Shown here: in pieces, positions 1-7,850 of the stretch
Numbering within the stretch: the first letter of the stretch is position 1
Layout: each line of letters starts with the position of its first letter
Notes under the pieces: model-generated
Told to the model about the DNA's origin: nothing
What the model saw: the letters and a program-made list of their open reading frames with translations, nothing else
Databases searched by the model: none
Source of the DNA: Spirochaetales bacterium
GTDB taxonomy: Bacteria > Spirochaetota > Spirochaetia > SZUA-6 > DRHE01
Length of the DNA stretch: 15,035 nt
NCBI GenBank assembly: GCA_016930895.1
Contig: JAFGFV010000015.1
Coordinates: 1-15,035, forward strand
Direction of reading: 5' to 3'
Made by a program: the position numbers and the translations under genes

Positions 1-570
1 ATCAAGGTCACCAAGATCGTGGACGACAAGGAAGTGCTGCTGGCCATGCTCAAGAGCGGGGACATCTTCGGAGAGATGGCCCTGCTGGAGAATAAGCCCC
101 GCTCGGCCTCCGGAATCGCTCACGAAGACACCACCGTCATGGCGGTGAACCGGGCCAACTTCCAGCGCATGGTCCAGACCCAGCCGCAGCTGATCACCCG
201 CCTGACCCAGCTCTTGGCCGAACGCATCTGGGTGGCCTACCGCCAGCTGGCCAACAGCATCATGACCATACCGGTCGGGAGGCTGTACGACCGGCTCCTG
301 CTGGAGATGGAGAAGAAGCGCGACGTGCCCCTGCCCGGGGCACCCTATTCCTTCGACTTCGGCCCCAAAGAGCTCATCAACATGGTGGGCATGTCCATGG
401 AAGAGGGAAAAGGGGTGCTGCAGCAGCTGTTCGAGAACAAGAAGATGAAGCTGGTCGAAAACAAGATCGCCGCCACCGACGCGGGGGAGATCCGCTCGCA
501 GGCGGAGTACTTCAAGAAGATGGAGAAGATCCAGCGCTCCCGCCAGGAAGGCTCCGCCAAGACCCGATAG
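1..570 (+). CDS. Crp/Fnr-like cyclic-nucleotide-binding regulator, 5' end missing
   Basis: The frame is open from base 1 and stops at TAG 568-570, so the gene begins upstream; 189 residues are visible. They cover the second half of a cyclic-nucleotide-binding domain. The phosphate-binding cassette is recognisable (GDIFGE, then PRSAS; in-window Glu25, Arg34, Ser35, the Glu and Arg-Ser that contact the cyclic phosphate and ribose in this family). A dimerisation-type helix follows (about residues 52-85), then a winged-helix-like segment (about 119-160) and a basic, helical tail. The order matches Crp/Fnr transcription factors. The helix-turn-helix is weakly conserved by eye, so DNA binding is likely but not certain; a cNMP-responsive protein with another output is possible. 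The gene converges on the minus-strand operon with only seven bases between stop codons and no clear terminator. The family call is firm, the ligand unknown. Confidence 0.85.
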   Translation: MKVTKIVDDKEVLLAMLKSGDIFGEMALLENKPRSASGIAHEDTTVMAVNRANFQRMVQTQPQLITRLTQLLAERIWVAYRQLANSIMTIPVGRLYDRLLLEMEKKRDVPLPGAPYSFDFGPKELINMVGMSMEEGKGVLQQLFENKKMKLVENKIAATDAGEIRSQAEYFKKMEKIQRSRQEGSAKTR

Positions 571-577
571 CCGGGCT

Positions 578-2269
578 CTAATAGACCCCGAGTACCTTGA
601 GGTCCTCCCAGGAAGCGGTGTAGCTCTCCAGCTCGCCGCTCGCCTCCTCGTGGAGCCGCTGCAGCGAGGGGATGTCCGAGCGCTGGATCGTGCGCCCGGC
701 GGGGTCCATCTGGTTCAGCTCGATGATCCCCTTGGACAGGGCCAGGTGGTAGAAGTCCAGGTTGCCGAAGTAGTACTGCCCGGGATTGACCTCCGGGGGC
801 AGCGGCACGCGGGTCTTGCCCTCCCCGAGCATGGGGTCGACGGGTATCCAGCCCACCGTCTCCACGTAGAACTCCGCCCAGTAGTGCCTGCTCGAGTTGA
901 GCTCCCGGTCGATCAGGTAGCCCGCCACCGGGCGGGCCGGCACCCCGGTGCTGCGCGCCAGCGCGCAGAACAGCAGGGAGTACACGACCGAGCTCCCCTC
1001 CCGGCTGCCGTCCACCACCGTCAGGATGTCCCGCTCCAGGGAGTCCGGCGCCGGCTCCAGACGGCGGATCACCCAGTTGTACAGGGCGATGGCCTTGCGG
1101 TAGGGGTTTCGCTCCCGCCCCACGATCGCGGCGCCCAACTCCCGGATGCGCTCCGCGTCCGCCGGGATGAGCGGGTCCGAGACCGTGTAGCGCTTGTACA
1201 GGCGCCGGGCCGTGTCGTACTGGAGCGGGACCCGGGCGATGTTGACCTTGGTCTCCACCGAGTAACGGTCCACCATGAAGCTCTGCAGGACCCTGCCGGA
1301 GACCCCGCTCTCCGGGGTCTCGAGCCTGAACAGCTTGACCCCGTTGACGTCATCGAACAGAGGCTCCGGCTCCTGGGCCACCAGCTGGATCTCCCGCTGC
1401 TCCGGCCCCTCGAGCACCTTCGGGACCCACAGGTACAGGCTCCCCGGGCCCCGGGTAACCACGTCCTTGACCTCGATGGCGTACTGCACCGAGTAGGTCC
1501 GCTTCTCGGGGAACAGCTTGGTCCCGACCTCCCCCTCGACCTCGATGTAGACCGCGTTGCTCTGCCCCTTGTCGGTGGCCACCAGGACCGCCCCGGAGGA
1601 GGCCCCGTCAGGGATCCGCACTTGGATCTCGCGGTCGCTCCACTGCGCGTAGTCCAGATCGTACTCCACCGCCGGGAGCATGGAGGCGGGCTCGACCGCC
1701 CCCGGGCGGTCCGCGGTCACCGTGTGGGTCTGGTCCCCCGTGACCCAGGTGAACAGCACCCGGGAGCTGCCCCGCTGAAGCCCGAAGTTCATACCGCTCA
1801 CCGTCAGCAGGGTGCCCACCGGTCCGGCCGGGGGGTCCACCGCCTGCACGTACGGCTGCCCCGGTTGGCCGGGGCCCGACAGCACCACCGGGATCTGATC
1901 ACGGTTTGTGAACAGAATGCCTCGGCTCCTGCCGTTCTTGGTGACCACCCGCACCATTCCGGAGATCACGTCCTCGGGAATCCGCACGCTGATCCGGTTG
2001 TCGCTCCACTCGAGGTAATCCGAGGATACCGGGGACAGACCGGCAAGGATGACCTGCCCCCCGTCGCGCGCGTCGCCGAAGAAACGCCCCGTGATGACCA
2101 TCACGTCCTCGGGATAGCCTATCCTGGGGGTGATCGAGTCCACCACCGGCGGCCTGCCGGTCATGCGGGAGCTCAGGGCCAGGAACGCGAGCACCCCCAC
2201 CAGGGCGGCGACGTACATGAACTCCTTTCGCTTGTAGAACGGCCTCGAGGTTTGCTTCTGTTCGTCCAT
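578..2269 (-). CDS. Membrane-anchored IPT/TIG plus transglutaminase-like protein with Ser at the catalytic Cys position
   Basis: 563 residues. A basic N-terminus is followed by one hydrophobic segment (about 17-34) with no good cleavage site, so the protein is probably anchored in the inner membrane with the rest outside the cytoplasm. Two IPT/TIG-like immunoglobulin folds follow (about 40-128, opening near VDSITPRIGYPEDVMVITG, and about 140-245), then a beta-rich region, then a transglutaminase-like core (about 385-490). In the core, His462 (RHYWAEFY) and Asp478 (GWIPVDP) are the expected catalytic His and Asp. The position 15 residues before the GVPAR glycine, normally the nucleophilic Cys, is Ser427 (REGSS; codon TCG at 989-991). 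It is therefore probably not a classical transglutaminase or Cys protease; a binding role or Ser-based chemistry is possible. It is last in the sigma-factor operon, 3 bases after the preceding stop (TGA TTC ATG). The domain call is firm, the function unknown. Confidence 0.85.
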   Translation of the reverse strand: MDEQKQTSRPFYKRKEFMYVAALVGVLAFLALSSRMTGRPPVVDSITPRIGYPEDVMVITGRFFGDARDGGQVILAGLSPVSSDYLEWSDNRISVRIPEDVISGMVRVVTKNGRSRGILFTNRDQIPVVLSGPGQPGQPYVQAVDPPAGPVGTLLTVSGMNFGLQRGSSRVLFTWVTGDQTHTVTADRPGAVEPASMLPAVEYDLDYAQWSDREIQVRIPDGASSGAVLVATDKGQSNAVYIEVEGEVGTKLFPEKRTYSVQYAIEVKDVVTRGPGSLYLWVPKVLEGPEQREIQLVAQEPEPLFDDVNGVKLFRLETPESGVSGRVLQSFMVDRYSVETKVNIARVPLQYDTARRLYKRYTVSDPLIPADAERIRELGAAIVGRERNPYRKAIALYNWVIRRLEPAPDSLERDILTVVDGSREGSSVVYSLLFCALARSTGVPARPVAGYLIDRELNSSRHYWAEFYVETVGWIPVDPMLGEGKTRVPLPPEVNPGQYYFGNLDFYHLALSKGIIELNQMDPAGRTIQRSDIPSLQRLHEEASGELESYTASWEDLKVLGVY

Positions 2270-2272
2270 GAA

Positions 2273-2803
2273 TCAGTCTACAACGGGGTCCCGGAGACTC
2301 CTCTGGTGCAGCTCCTTGTACGGCTGGACCTCCACCTCCAGTTGTATGGCAAAGGTCTCCTGCTCCGTGGGAAGCTGTGGGGACAGTCCCAGCGGGAAGA
2401 ACAGCACCTTCTCGCCCCAGCTGACCGGGATGCTCTGTATGGTGGTCAGGTACCTGGTCTTCTGGTCCAGGGCCTCGGACAGCCACACCTGCCCCTGGGC
2501 CACGAGCAGCAGGGACCCGTCCTCCTTCTGGTACGGCGTGAAGACCACGTCGATACGGATGTTCTGCCCCACCAGACGGACGGCAACCGAACGCCCCGGC
2601 AGGGTGATCTTACGGCTCTCGGAGTTCCACACCGCCGCTTCCCCGGGAGGGAGCACCTTGGCGGTGATGTTCATCTGCAGCGCCTGGTCGATCAGGGACT
2701 CGAGATTCGGGTCGTTGAACAGCTCCTCGAAATCGAGCTCCTGCGCCCCGGCGGCGCCGAACAGCAGGGGCAAGAGCAGCGCCACCAGCGCGGCCCGGCG
2801 CAT
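2273..2803 (-). CDS. Small secreted protein of unknown function in the sigma-factor operon
   Basis: 176 residues; I do not recognise the family. The start ATG (2803-2801) overlaps the stop of the anti-sigma gene as TGATG, which implies translational coupling and excludes the longer in-frame opening upstream, which runs inside the anti-sigma gene. The first 20 residues form a clean signal peptide (MRRAALVALLLPLLFGAAGA, cleavage expected before QELDF). The mature part of about 155 residues starts with an acidic helix-like segment (DFEELFNDPNLESLIDQAL) and continues with alternating hydrophobic residues typical of a small beta-sandwich; it has no cysteines. No catalytic motif is evident. Lying between a membrane anti-sigma factor and a periplasmic IPT/transglutaminase-like protein, it is likely an extracytoplasmic partner, ligand or regulator of that cassette, but this is inference. 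Confidence 0.8.
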   Translation of the reverse strand: MRRAALVALLLPLLFGAAGAQELDFEELFNDPNLESLIDQALQMNITAKVLPPGEAAVWNSESRKITLPGRSVAVRLVGQNIRIDVVFTPYQKEDGSLLLVAQGQVWLSEALDQKTRYLTTIQSIPVSWGEKVLFFPLGLSPQLPTEQETFAIQLEVEVQPYKELHQRSLRDPVVD

Positions 2804-3375
2804 CACCGTGCTCCCGTTTGACGGTCCGCCTGGTGGTAGTCGGCAGCCCGCAGCATGCGCGGTTCGCCCATCAGGAGGAAGGTGCTGTCCTCCGGAAGGG
2901 TGATGGTAATCGCCTGGTTTGCGCGCTGGTCGTCCAGCGAGCGGAGCAGGGATTCCAGGTCCTTGATGGGCGCGGCCACCTGGACCTCGGTGGTGCCGGC
3001 GGGCCCCCGCCGGATGGTCATCCACGGAAGGTTGGGGCGGACCGTGGCGACGACCAGGAACACCCCCAGTCCCAGTACCAGCACCAGCGCGGCGGCCGCG
3101 GCCGGAAGAGGAACGGCCACCCGGGTCCGCCAGAAGGAGCGCCCCCTGCGGTAGCTTCGCCACACCCTGGACAGGAGCTCCGCGCGGGTGCGCTCGAAGG
3201 CTTCCTGATACTCCGGTTCCCTATCGCCCCGCAGGAGCTCACGCACTCTCCGCAGCTCCTCCAGGCGCCCGCGGCAGGCGCTGCAGGTCTTGAGGTGCTC
3301 CTGGATCCGACCGGCCCACGGGGCCTCGACCTCCCCGTCTAGATAGGCGGACAACAGCTCCCCATCAGGACACAT
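2803..3375 (-). CDS. Anti-sigma factor with N-terminal zinc finger and one membrane span
   Basis: 190 residues. The N-terminus is a ZAS/zf-HC2 anti-sigma domain: Cys2 and then His27-x3-Cys31-x2-Cys34 (HLKTCSAC), the zinc-binding arrangement of RsrA/ChrR/RskA-type proteins, which cage ECF sigma factors in the cytoplasm. A helical linker with many Arg and Glu (about 38-80) leads to one transmembrane helix (about 88-112, Ala/Leu/Val rich). About 78 residues lie outside the membrane (start VRPNLPWMTIRRG), with no recognised domain. ATG at 3375-3373 is preceded by GGAAGG-type sequence, a reasonable ribosome binding site. The gene follows the sigma gene by 29 bases and overlaps the next gene by one base. 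It is the expected negative regulator of the adjacent sigma factor; release could come from proteolysis or from a signal acting on the outer domain. The family call is firm, the signal unknown. Confidence 0.9.
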   Translation of the reverse strand: MCPDGELLSAYLDGEVEAPWAGRIQEHLKTCSACRGRLEELRRVRELLRGDREPEYQEAFERTRAELLSRVWRSYRRGRSFWRTRVAVPLPAAAAALVLVLGLGVFLVVATVRPNLPWMTIRRGPAGTTEVQVAAPIKDLESLLRSLDDQRANQAITITLPEDSTFLLMGEPRMLRAADYHQADRQTGAR

Positions 3376-3404
3376 ACCTACCTTCCTTCATCCCCTCCCA
3401 GCAC

Positions 3405-3926
3405 TCACGATAACGCCCCCCTCAGCAACTCCGCCAGCTGCTCTCGGGCTCGAAAGGCCCTCACCTTGACGTTGCCCTCGGTGATGCCGAGGACCTTGCC
3501 GATCTCCCGATAGCTCATCTCGCCGTATTCCTTGAGCACGAGCACAACCCGTAGCTTGTATGGCAGTCGTTCCAGGGCCCGCTGCACCGTGCTCCTGGTT
3601 TCCTCTTCCAGGACCGCCTCGTCGGCCGGCTGCTCCGCCCTTCGGTCGTTCTTGTCGTATCGCTGGTATGCACGCCGTTCTCTAGCCCGCTTCTTCTCAT
3701 CGTTCAGAGAGAGATTGCGCAGTACACGAATCAGCCAGTACTTGGTCTGGTCCAGATCCGGAAGCAGCTGGTTGCGTTCGATGTACTTGATGAACGCTTC
3801 GTGGCAGAGGTCTTCGGCCCTGGAGGCGCTTCCGGTGATCCGGTACGCCACCCGATACAAGACCGGGTATATGCTCTCATATACTTTTTCAAAGAGGAGA
3901 CTCTCCGCGTGACCCTCATGCACCAT
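3405..3926 (-). CDS. ECF (group 4) RNA polymerase sigma factor
   Basis: 173 residues from ATG 3926-3924; an in-frame TTG nine bases earlier (3935) and GTG three bases later are alternatives. The only Shine-Dalgarno-like stretch, GGGGAA, lies about 13 bases before the ATG and very close to the TTG, so the start is uncertain by a few codons. Sigma region 2 is clear (about 12-85): VYESIYPVLYRVAYRITG, then AEDLCHEAFIKYIE and WLIRVLRNLSLNDEKKRARER, which binds the polymerase clamp and the -10 element. An acidic linker (DEAVLEEETR) leads to region 4 (about 114-170), with LPYKLRVVLVLKEYGEMSYREIGKVLG and the recognition helix ITEGNVKVRAFRARE. No region 1 or 3 is present, as expected of the ECF group. 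The partner anti-sigma gene lies directly downstream; cysS ends 49 bases upstream. Targets likely include envelope functions, by inference from the neighbours. Confidence 0.92.
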   Translation of the reverse strand: MVHEGHAESLLFEKVYESIYPVLYRVAYRITGSASRAEDLCHEAFIKYIERNQLLPDLDQTKYWLIRVLRNLSLNDEKKRARERRAYQRYDKNDRRAEQPADEAVLEEETRSTVQRALERLPYKLRVVLVLKEYGEMSYREIGKVLGITEGNVKVRAFRAREQLAELLRGALS

Positions 3927-3975
3927 ATTAAACAACGATTCCCCGGCCCACGTTACGCAAAAAGGACGTCAAACT

Positions 3976-5442
3976 TCACTCTTTTTCCCGCCGCCACCGC
4001 ACGCCCTCGGGCGTGTCCTCCAGGGCGATCCCCCGGCGCGCCAGCTCATCCCGGATGGCGTCCGCCCGGGCAAAGTCCCGGCGCTGGCGGGCCTCGGTCC
4101 GCTCCGCGATCAGCGCCTCGAGCTCCGGCTCGAGAGGCGCCGCCTGCCCGGGCCGGATCCGCTCCAGCCCCAGGCCCAGCACCCGGTCCATCTCCAGCGC
4201 TCCGGCCAGCTTCGCCGCGGGCGCGGCTTGGGACTTGATGAGGCCCCACAGCTCGGACAGCGCCTTGGGGACATTCAGGTCCGCGGCCACGTCCTCCCGA
4301 AACGCCTGCAGCGCGGCGGCAGCCGACGGGTCGGCCGCCGCTTCGCGGGTCGAGGACTCCGCCGCTTCGGGACCTGCCTCCTCCAGGAGGCGCTCGATCC
4401 GTTCCTCCAGGTTCTTGCGGGCGCTGCGCGCCCCCTCCAGGGCCTCCCAGCTGAACTGCAGCGGCGAGCGATAGTGGGCCCCCAGGCAGAAGTAGCGGTA
4501 GTCCAGGGGAGCAAAGCCCCGTTCCCGCAGGGCCGCCAGGGTCAGGAAGGTCCCGGCGGACTTGGCCATCTTGCCCTTGTCCATGACCAGGAACTCCCCG
4601 TGAAGCCAGTAGCGCACCCAGGGCTTGCCGGTGGCGGCCTCCGACTGGGCGATCTCGTTGGTGTGGTGCACGGGAATGTGGTCGATGCCGCCGCAGTGGA
4701 TGTCGATCTGCTCCCCCAGGTACTTCATCGCCATGGCGCTGCACTCGATGTGCCAGCCCGGGTACCCCCGGCCCCAGGGGGAGTCCCAAAGCATGGCCTG
4801 ATGCGCGAACTTGGAACGCGTGAACCAGAGCACGAAGTCGTGGGGATTGCGCTTGTGGGGATCGACCTCGATCCGGGCTCCGGCCTTGAGGTCCTCGAGG
4901 TTCTGTCCGGCGAGCTTGCCGTAGTCGGGCACCTTGGAGATGTCGAAGTACAGGTTCCCGTCCGCGGTATAGGTATACCCTGCCGCCTCGATGCGGCGGA
5001 TCAGGTCGATCATGGTGTCGATGTGCTCGGTGGCCCGGCATACCACCGAGGGCATCTCGATGTCTAGAGCCTCGAGGTCGGCGAAAAACGCCCGAGTGTA
5101 GTGCTCGGCGATCTCCCAGACGGTCCGCCCCTGCTCGCGGGCGCTCTTGACCATCTTGTCTTCCCCTTCGTCCGCGTCGTCGGTCAGGTGCCCGACGTCG
5201 GTCACGTTCATGACCTGGCGGACCTCGTAGCCGAAGTACCGCAAGGTCCTGACGAGCAGGTCCTCGAACAGGTAGGTGCGCAGGTTCCCGATGTGGGCGT
5301 AGTTGTACACGGTGGGCCCGCAGGTATAGATCCCGACCCGGGGAGTATCCAGGGGGACGAAGGCCTGCAGCTCTCTGCCCAGGGTGTTGTACAGCCGAAG
5401 CGCAGGCAGCGAGCCGGAAGCGCCAACCACCGACGTACTCAA
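3976..5442 (-). CDS. cysS: Cysteinyl-tRNA synthetase
   Basis: 488 residues. The enzyme charges tRNA-Cys with cysteine in the cytoplasm (class I synthetase). The class I signature HIGN is at 50-53 (YNYAHIGN), and the KMSKS-loop equivalent reads KMAKS at 291-295. The zinc site that recognises cysteine is visible: Cys41 (YTCGPT), the Cys of GWHIECSAM, and the His/Glu residues of HCGGIDH...[11 protein letters not shown]. The C-terminal helical domain ends with the family's common [14 protein letters not shown] stretch. The length is near the family norm (roughly 460-490). The start is TTG 5442-5440, chosen because a strong AGGAGGAGGG (about 5449-5458) lies six bases away and the frame upstream runs into the antisense of murB. 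Nearest upstream neighbour is murB, divergent. It heads a co-directional run with the sigma cassette, so read-through from cysS into the sigma gene is plausible. Confidence 0.96.
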   Translation of the reverse strand: MSTSVVGASGSLPALRLYNTLGRELQAFVPLDTPRVGIYTCGPTVYNYAHIGNLRTYLFEDLLVRTLRYFGYEVRQVMNVTDVGHLTDDADEGEDKMVKSAREQGRTVWEIAEHYTRAFFADLEALDIEMPSVVCRATEHIDTMIDLIRRIEAAGYTYTADGNLYFDISKVPDYGKLAGQNLEDLKAGARIEVDPHKRNPHDFVLWFTRSKFAHQAMLWDSPWGRGYPGWHIECSAMAMKYLGEQIDIHCGGIDHIPVHHTNEIAQSEAATGKPWVRYWLHGEFLVMDKGKMAKSAGTFLTLAALRERGFAPLDYRYFCLGAHYRSPLQFSWEALEGARSARKNLEERIERLLEEAGPEAAESSTREAAADPSAAAALQAFREDVAADLNVPKALSELWGLIKSQAAPAAKLAGALEMDRVLGLGLERIRPGQAAPLEPELEALIAERTEARQRRDFARADAIRDELARRGIALEDTPEGVRWRREKE

Positions 5443-5559
5443 GCTGATCCCTCCTCCTGTGTGATTACCGGCAGCCGCGAGCCGGCGGGGGGCGCGCATC
5501 CGACCGCCTCCGGCCTGGCCTTGTGGAACAAAATCCTGTTTGAAGTTAGACTCTGTCTC
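5443..5559. promoter_or_regulatory. Divergent cysS/murB intergenic region with a possible murB promoter
   Basis: These 117 bases separate two outward-facing genes, so both promoters should be here or just inside the genes. The half next to murB (about 5521-5552) is clearly AT-richer than its surroundings. A TAGACT hexamer at 5547-5552 resembles a -10 element; TTGTGG at 5521-5526 is a possible -35 but the 20-base spacing is too long, and TGGAAC at 17 bases is weak. The cysS side holds its ribosome binding site (AGGAGGAGGG) and no convincing promoter by eye. That promoters exist here is near certain from the layout; the exact boxes are not. Confidence 0.4.
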
Positions 5560-6483
5560 GTGCAAAACGTAGGGGAATTCCTCGAAAAAATCAAGCTGAG
5601 AGGGCGCGCGCACCTCCAGGAGCCCATGAGCGAGCACACCTGGTTCCGGATCGGGGGACCCGCGGATGCCCTCGTCTTCCCGGAGGACCTCGGCGAGCTG
5701 GCCCGGCTGTTCGCGGCGGTCAACGCCGAGGGTATCCCCTTCTTCGTGCTCGGCGGCGGCGCCAACATCCTGGTCTCCGACCGTGGGGTCCGGGGGATCG
5801 TGATCGACCTGTCCGGGATCACGGGCTGCCGCGTCCAGCCCGACGGGCAGCGCGCCCTGCTCTCGGCCCTGGCCGGCACCCCGGTGGAGCAAGCCTGCGC
5901 GCTGGCTCTCCGGGAGGAGCTCACCGGGCTGGAGTTCCTGTCCGGCATGCCCGGGTCGATCGGCGGCTCGGTCTGGATGAACGCGCGCTGCTACGGAAGC
6001 TCCATTTCCGACGTGCTCGCGAGCGTGGACTACCTGGATGAGCGGGGAAGCAGGCATACCCTGGCCCGCGAAAGCGGGCAGTACGACTACAAGCGCTCCC
6101 CCTTCCAGGGCAAGAGGGTCCTGATCGTGGAGGCCGTCATCGCCCTGACCCGGGGAAACCCGGAGGAGATCCGCGGGCGGATGCAGGAGCACCGCAGGGA
6201 CCGGGAAGCCAAGGGCCACTTCCGGTATCCCTGCGCGGGCTCGATCTTCAAGAACGACCGGCGCTTCGGCGAGCCCACGGGCCAGATCATCGACGAGCTG
6301 GGCATGAAGGGGCTGCGGATCGGAGACGCGCAGGTCTCTGAGCTTCACGGCAACATCATCGTCAATCGGGGCAGCGCCCGGGCCGCCGAGGTGCTGGAGC
6401 TCATCCAGCGGATCGAGGCCAGGGTCCTGTCGGCCCGGGGCTTCCAGCTGGAGCGGGAAGTGCGCCTGGTTGGACAGTGGTAA
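5560..6483 (+). CDS. murB: UDP-N-acetylenolpyruvoylglucosamine reductase
   Basis: 307 residues. MurB is the FAD- and NADPH-dependent cytoplasmic enzyme that makes UDP-N-acetylmuramate, the second committed step of peptidoglycan synthesis. Visible marks are the N-terminal HTWFRIGGPAD, the FAD-binding GGGANILVS (GGG at 65-67), GLEFLSGMPGSIGGSVWMNA, the catalytic Ser228 in AGSIFKN, and the C-terminal ER-Glu300-VR, which fits the proton-donor Glu of type II enzymes. The length of about 300 and YDYKRSPF also fit type II. GTG 5560 is the chosen start because residues before HTWFRIGG are normally about 15-20, while ATG 5626 would remove nearly all of them. No Shine-Dalgarno precedes this GTG, and a -10-like TAGACT lies seven bases before it. 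TAA at 6481-6483 overlaps the ribosome binding site of mgtE. Confidence 0.94.
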   Translation: MQNVGEFLEKIKLRGRAHLQEPMSEHTWFRIGGPADALVFPEDLGELARLFAAVNAEGIPFFVLGGGANILVSDRGVRGIVIDLSGITGCRVQPDGQRALLSALAGTPVEQACALALREELTGLEFLSGMPGSIGGSVWMNARCYGSSISDVLASVDYLDERGSRHTLARESGQYDYKRSPFQGKRVLIVEAVIALTRGNPEEIRGRMQEHRRDREAKGHFRYPCAGSIFKNDRRFGEPTGQIIDELGMKGLRIGDAQVSELHGNIIVNRGSARAAEVLELIQRIEARVLSARGFQLEREVRLVGQW

Positions 6484-6496
6484 GGAGGAACGGCTC

Positions 6497-7846
6497 ATGA
6501 GGGCGTTTCTGGAGAACATGCGGGAGTACATGAGGGACATGAACGACGAGCAGCTCAAGCAGCTGGTCGCCGAAGTCCCCATGGACGAGCTGCTGGAGGT
6601 CTGGGATAGCCTCGACGAGGAGGAGGAGCTCAAGATCTTCTCCCTCCTCGACCTGGAGCAGAAGGTCGACCTGATCACCTCGATTCCGGTGTCCAGCCAG
6701 GAAGCCCTGCTGGAAAGCCTGACCGGGGACAGCGCCAAGGCCCTGCTGGCCGAGATGGACCCGGATGACCTGGCCGACTTCATCCAGTCGGTGTCGCCGG
6801 AAGTTCGGGATGCGGTCTGGAACAATCTCGGGGAGGAAGCCCGGAAGGAGGCCCAGTTCCTGCTCAAGTACGACTACGACGACGCCGCGGGGCTCATGAC
6901 CACCCGTTACCTGGCAGTGCGGCCCAACCTGAAGGTGGCCACGGCGCTGCGCTGGGCTCGCCGGAGCGCCCGGGAGGTCGAAACGGTGTACTCCATCTAC
7001 GTGCTGGACCCCCTCAAGCGCCTGCTGGGGGTGGTCTCCCTTCGGGACCTGCTCGCCGCCGACGACGACGCCCTCGTGCAGGACGTCATGGAGAAGAAGG
7101 TGGTCACGGTCGACCAGGACACCGACCAGGAGGAGGCGGCCCGGATCCTCGAGACCTACGACCTGATCGCTCTCCCGGTGGTCGACCACTACCATCGGCT
7201 GCTGGGGATCATCACCTTCGACGACATCATCGACGTCATCCGGGAGGAGCAGAGCGAGGATGTCTACAGGATGAGCGCAGTGGGCGCGAGCCGGACGCCC
7301 TACCTGGAGAGCTCGCTGTGGGCGCTCGTGCGCCGGCGCATCCCCTGGCTGGTCGTCCTGCTGCTGGCGGCCACCCTGACCACCAACGTGATCGCCGCCT
7401 ATCGCTCGGTGCTCGAGGCCGCGGTGGTGCTCGCCTTCTTCATCCCCATCGTCACGGGCACGGGCGGCAACTCCGGGACCCAGTCCGCCACCCTCATGAT
7501 CCGGGGCCTGGCCACCGGGGAGCTGCACTTCTACGACGCGGGGCGAATCGTGCTCAAGGAGCTCGCGGTGGGACTGATGATCGGGCTCGGGTTGGGGGTG
7601 CTCACGATCCTGCGGGCCATGTTCCTGCCTCCGGCGGTGCCGCTGGCCGAGGCCCTGGCCGTGGGCACCGCCATGTGCTTCGTGGTGGTGGTGGCCACCA
7701 TCGTCGGCTCCCTGGCCCCCCTGGCCATCGCCCGCCTCGGCCTGGACCCGGCCGTGATGGCCGGGCCGCTCATGGCCACCCTGATCGACGTGTCCGGACT
7801 CACGATCTACTTCCAGACGGCCAAGCTGCTGCTGCACCTGGCATGA
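6497..7846 (+). CDS. mgtE: MgtE-type magnesium channel/transporter
   Basis: 449 residues. MgtE admits Mg2+ across the inner membrane and is gated by cytoplasmic Mg2+ bound between its soluble domains. The order here is canonical: an acidic superhelical N domain (about 1-130, rich in Asp/Glu such as DSLDEEEELK), two CBS domains (about 134-255, opening MTTRYLAVRP and ending LGIITFDDIIDVI), a plug helix, then five membrane helices (about 283-449). The signature GNSGTQSATLMIRGLATGE starts at 324, and Asp431 (TLIDVSGL) appears to be the pore Asp equivalent to Asp432 of the Thermus enzyme. ATG 6497 follows TAAGGAGG at a good distance; an upstream GTG (6470) lies inside murB and is rejected. No M-box riboswitch-like leader fits in the 13-base gap, so expression is probably coupled to murB and Mg2+ control is at the protein level. 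Confidence 0.95.
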   Translation: MRAFLENMREYMRDMNDEQLKQLVAEVPMDELLEVWDSLDEEEELKIFSLLDLEQKVDLITSIPVSSQEALLESLTGDSAKALLAEMDPDDLADFIQSVSPEVRDAVWNNLGEEARKEAQFLLKYDYDDAAGLMTTRYLAVRPNLKVATALRWARRSAREVETVYSIYVLDPLKRLLGVVSLRDLLAADDDALVQDVMEKKVVTVDQDTDQEEAARILETYDLIALPVVDHYHRLLGIITFDDIIDVIREEQSEDVYRMSAVGASRTPYLESSLWALVRRRIPWLVVLLLAATLTTNVIAAYRSVLEAAVVLAFFIPIVTGTGGNSGTQSATLMIRGLATGELHFYDAGRIVLKELAVGLMIGLGLGVLTILRAMFLPPAVPLAEALAVGTAMCFVVVVATIVGSLAPLAIARLGLDPAVMAGPLMATLIDVSGLTIYFQTAKLLLHLA

Positions 7847-7850
7847 GGGC

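Noticed and set aside
650..2821. A 723-codon open frame on the + strand opposite the transglutaminase-like gene
   Set aside because: It is the antisense of a gene with clear domains. The translation is rich in Arg, Pro, Gly, His and Val with no fold or motif, a normal by-product of very GC-rich coding sequence.
2804..3163. The in-frame upstream extension of the small secreted protein gene
   Set aside because: It overlaps the anti-sigma gene in another frame and would bury the signal peptide inside the protein; the TGATG junction gives a natural start at 2803.
3927..3975. An ECF-type autoregulatory promoter upstream of the sigma gene
   Set aside because: TTTGACG occurs, but no matching -10 or GGAAC/CGTC-type pair at a proper spacing could be found by eye.
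5101..5559. The in-frame upstream extension of murB on the + strand
   Set aside because: It is antisense to the 5' part of cysS, and MurB homology starts after GTG 5560.
6484..6496. M-box (Mg2+) riboswitch upstream of mgtE
   Set aside because: Only 13 bases separate murB and mgtE, far too short for the element.
5443..6867. The in-frame upstream extension of cysS on the minus strand, reaching 6867
   Set aside because: It is antisense to murB and part of mgtE; homology to cysS begins only after TTG 5442, which has its own strong ribosome binding site.
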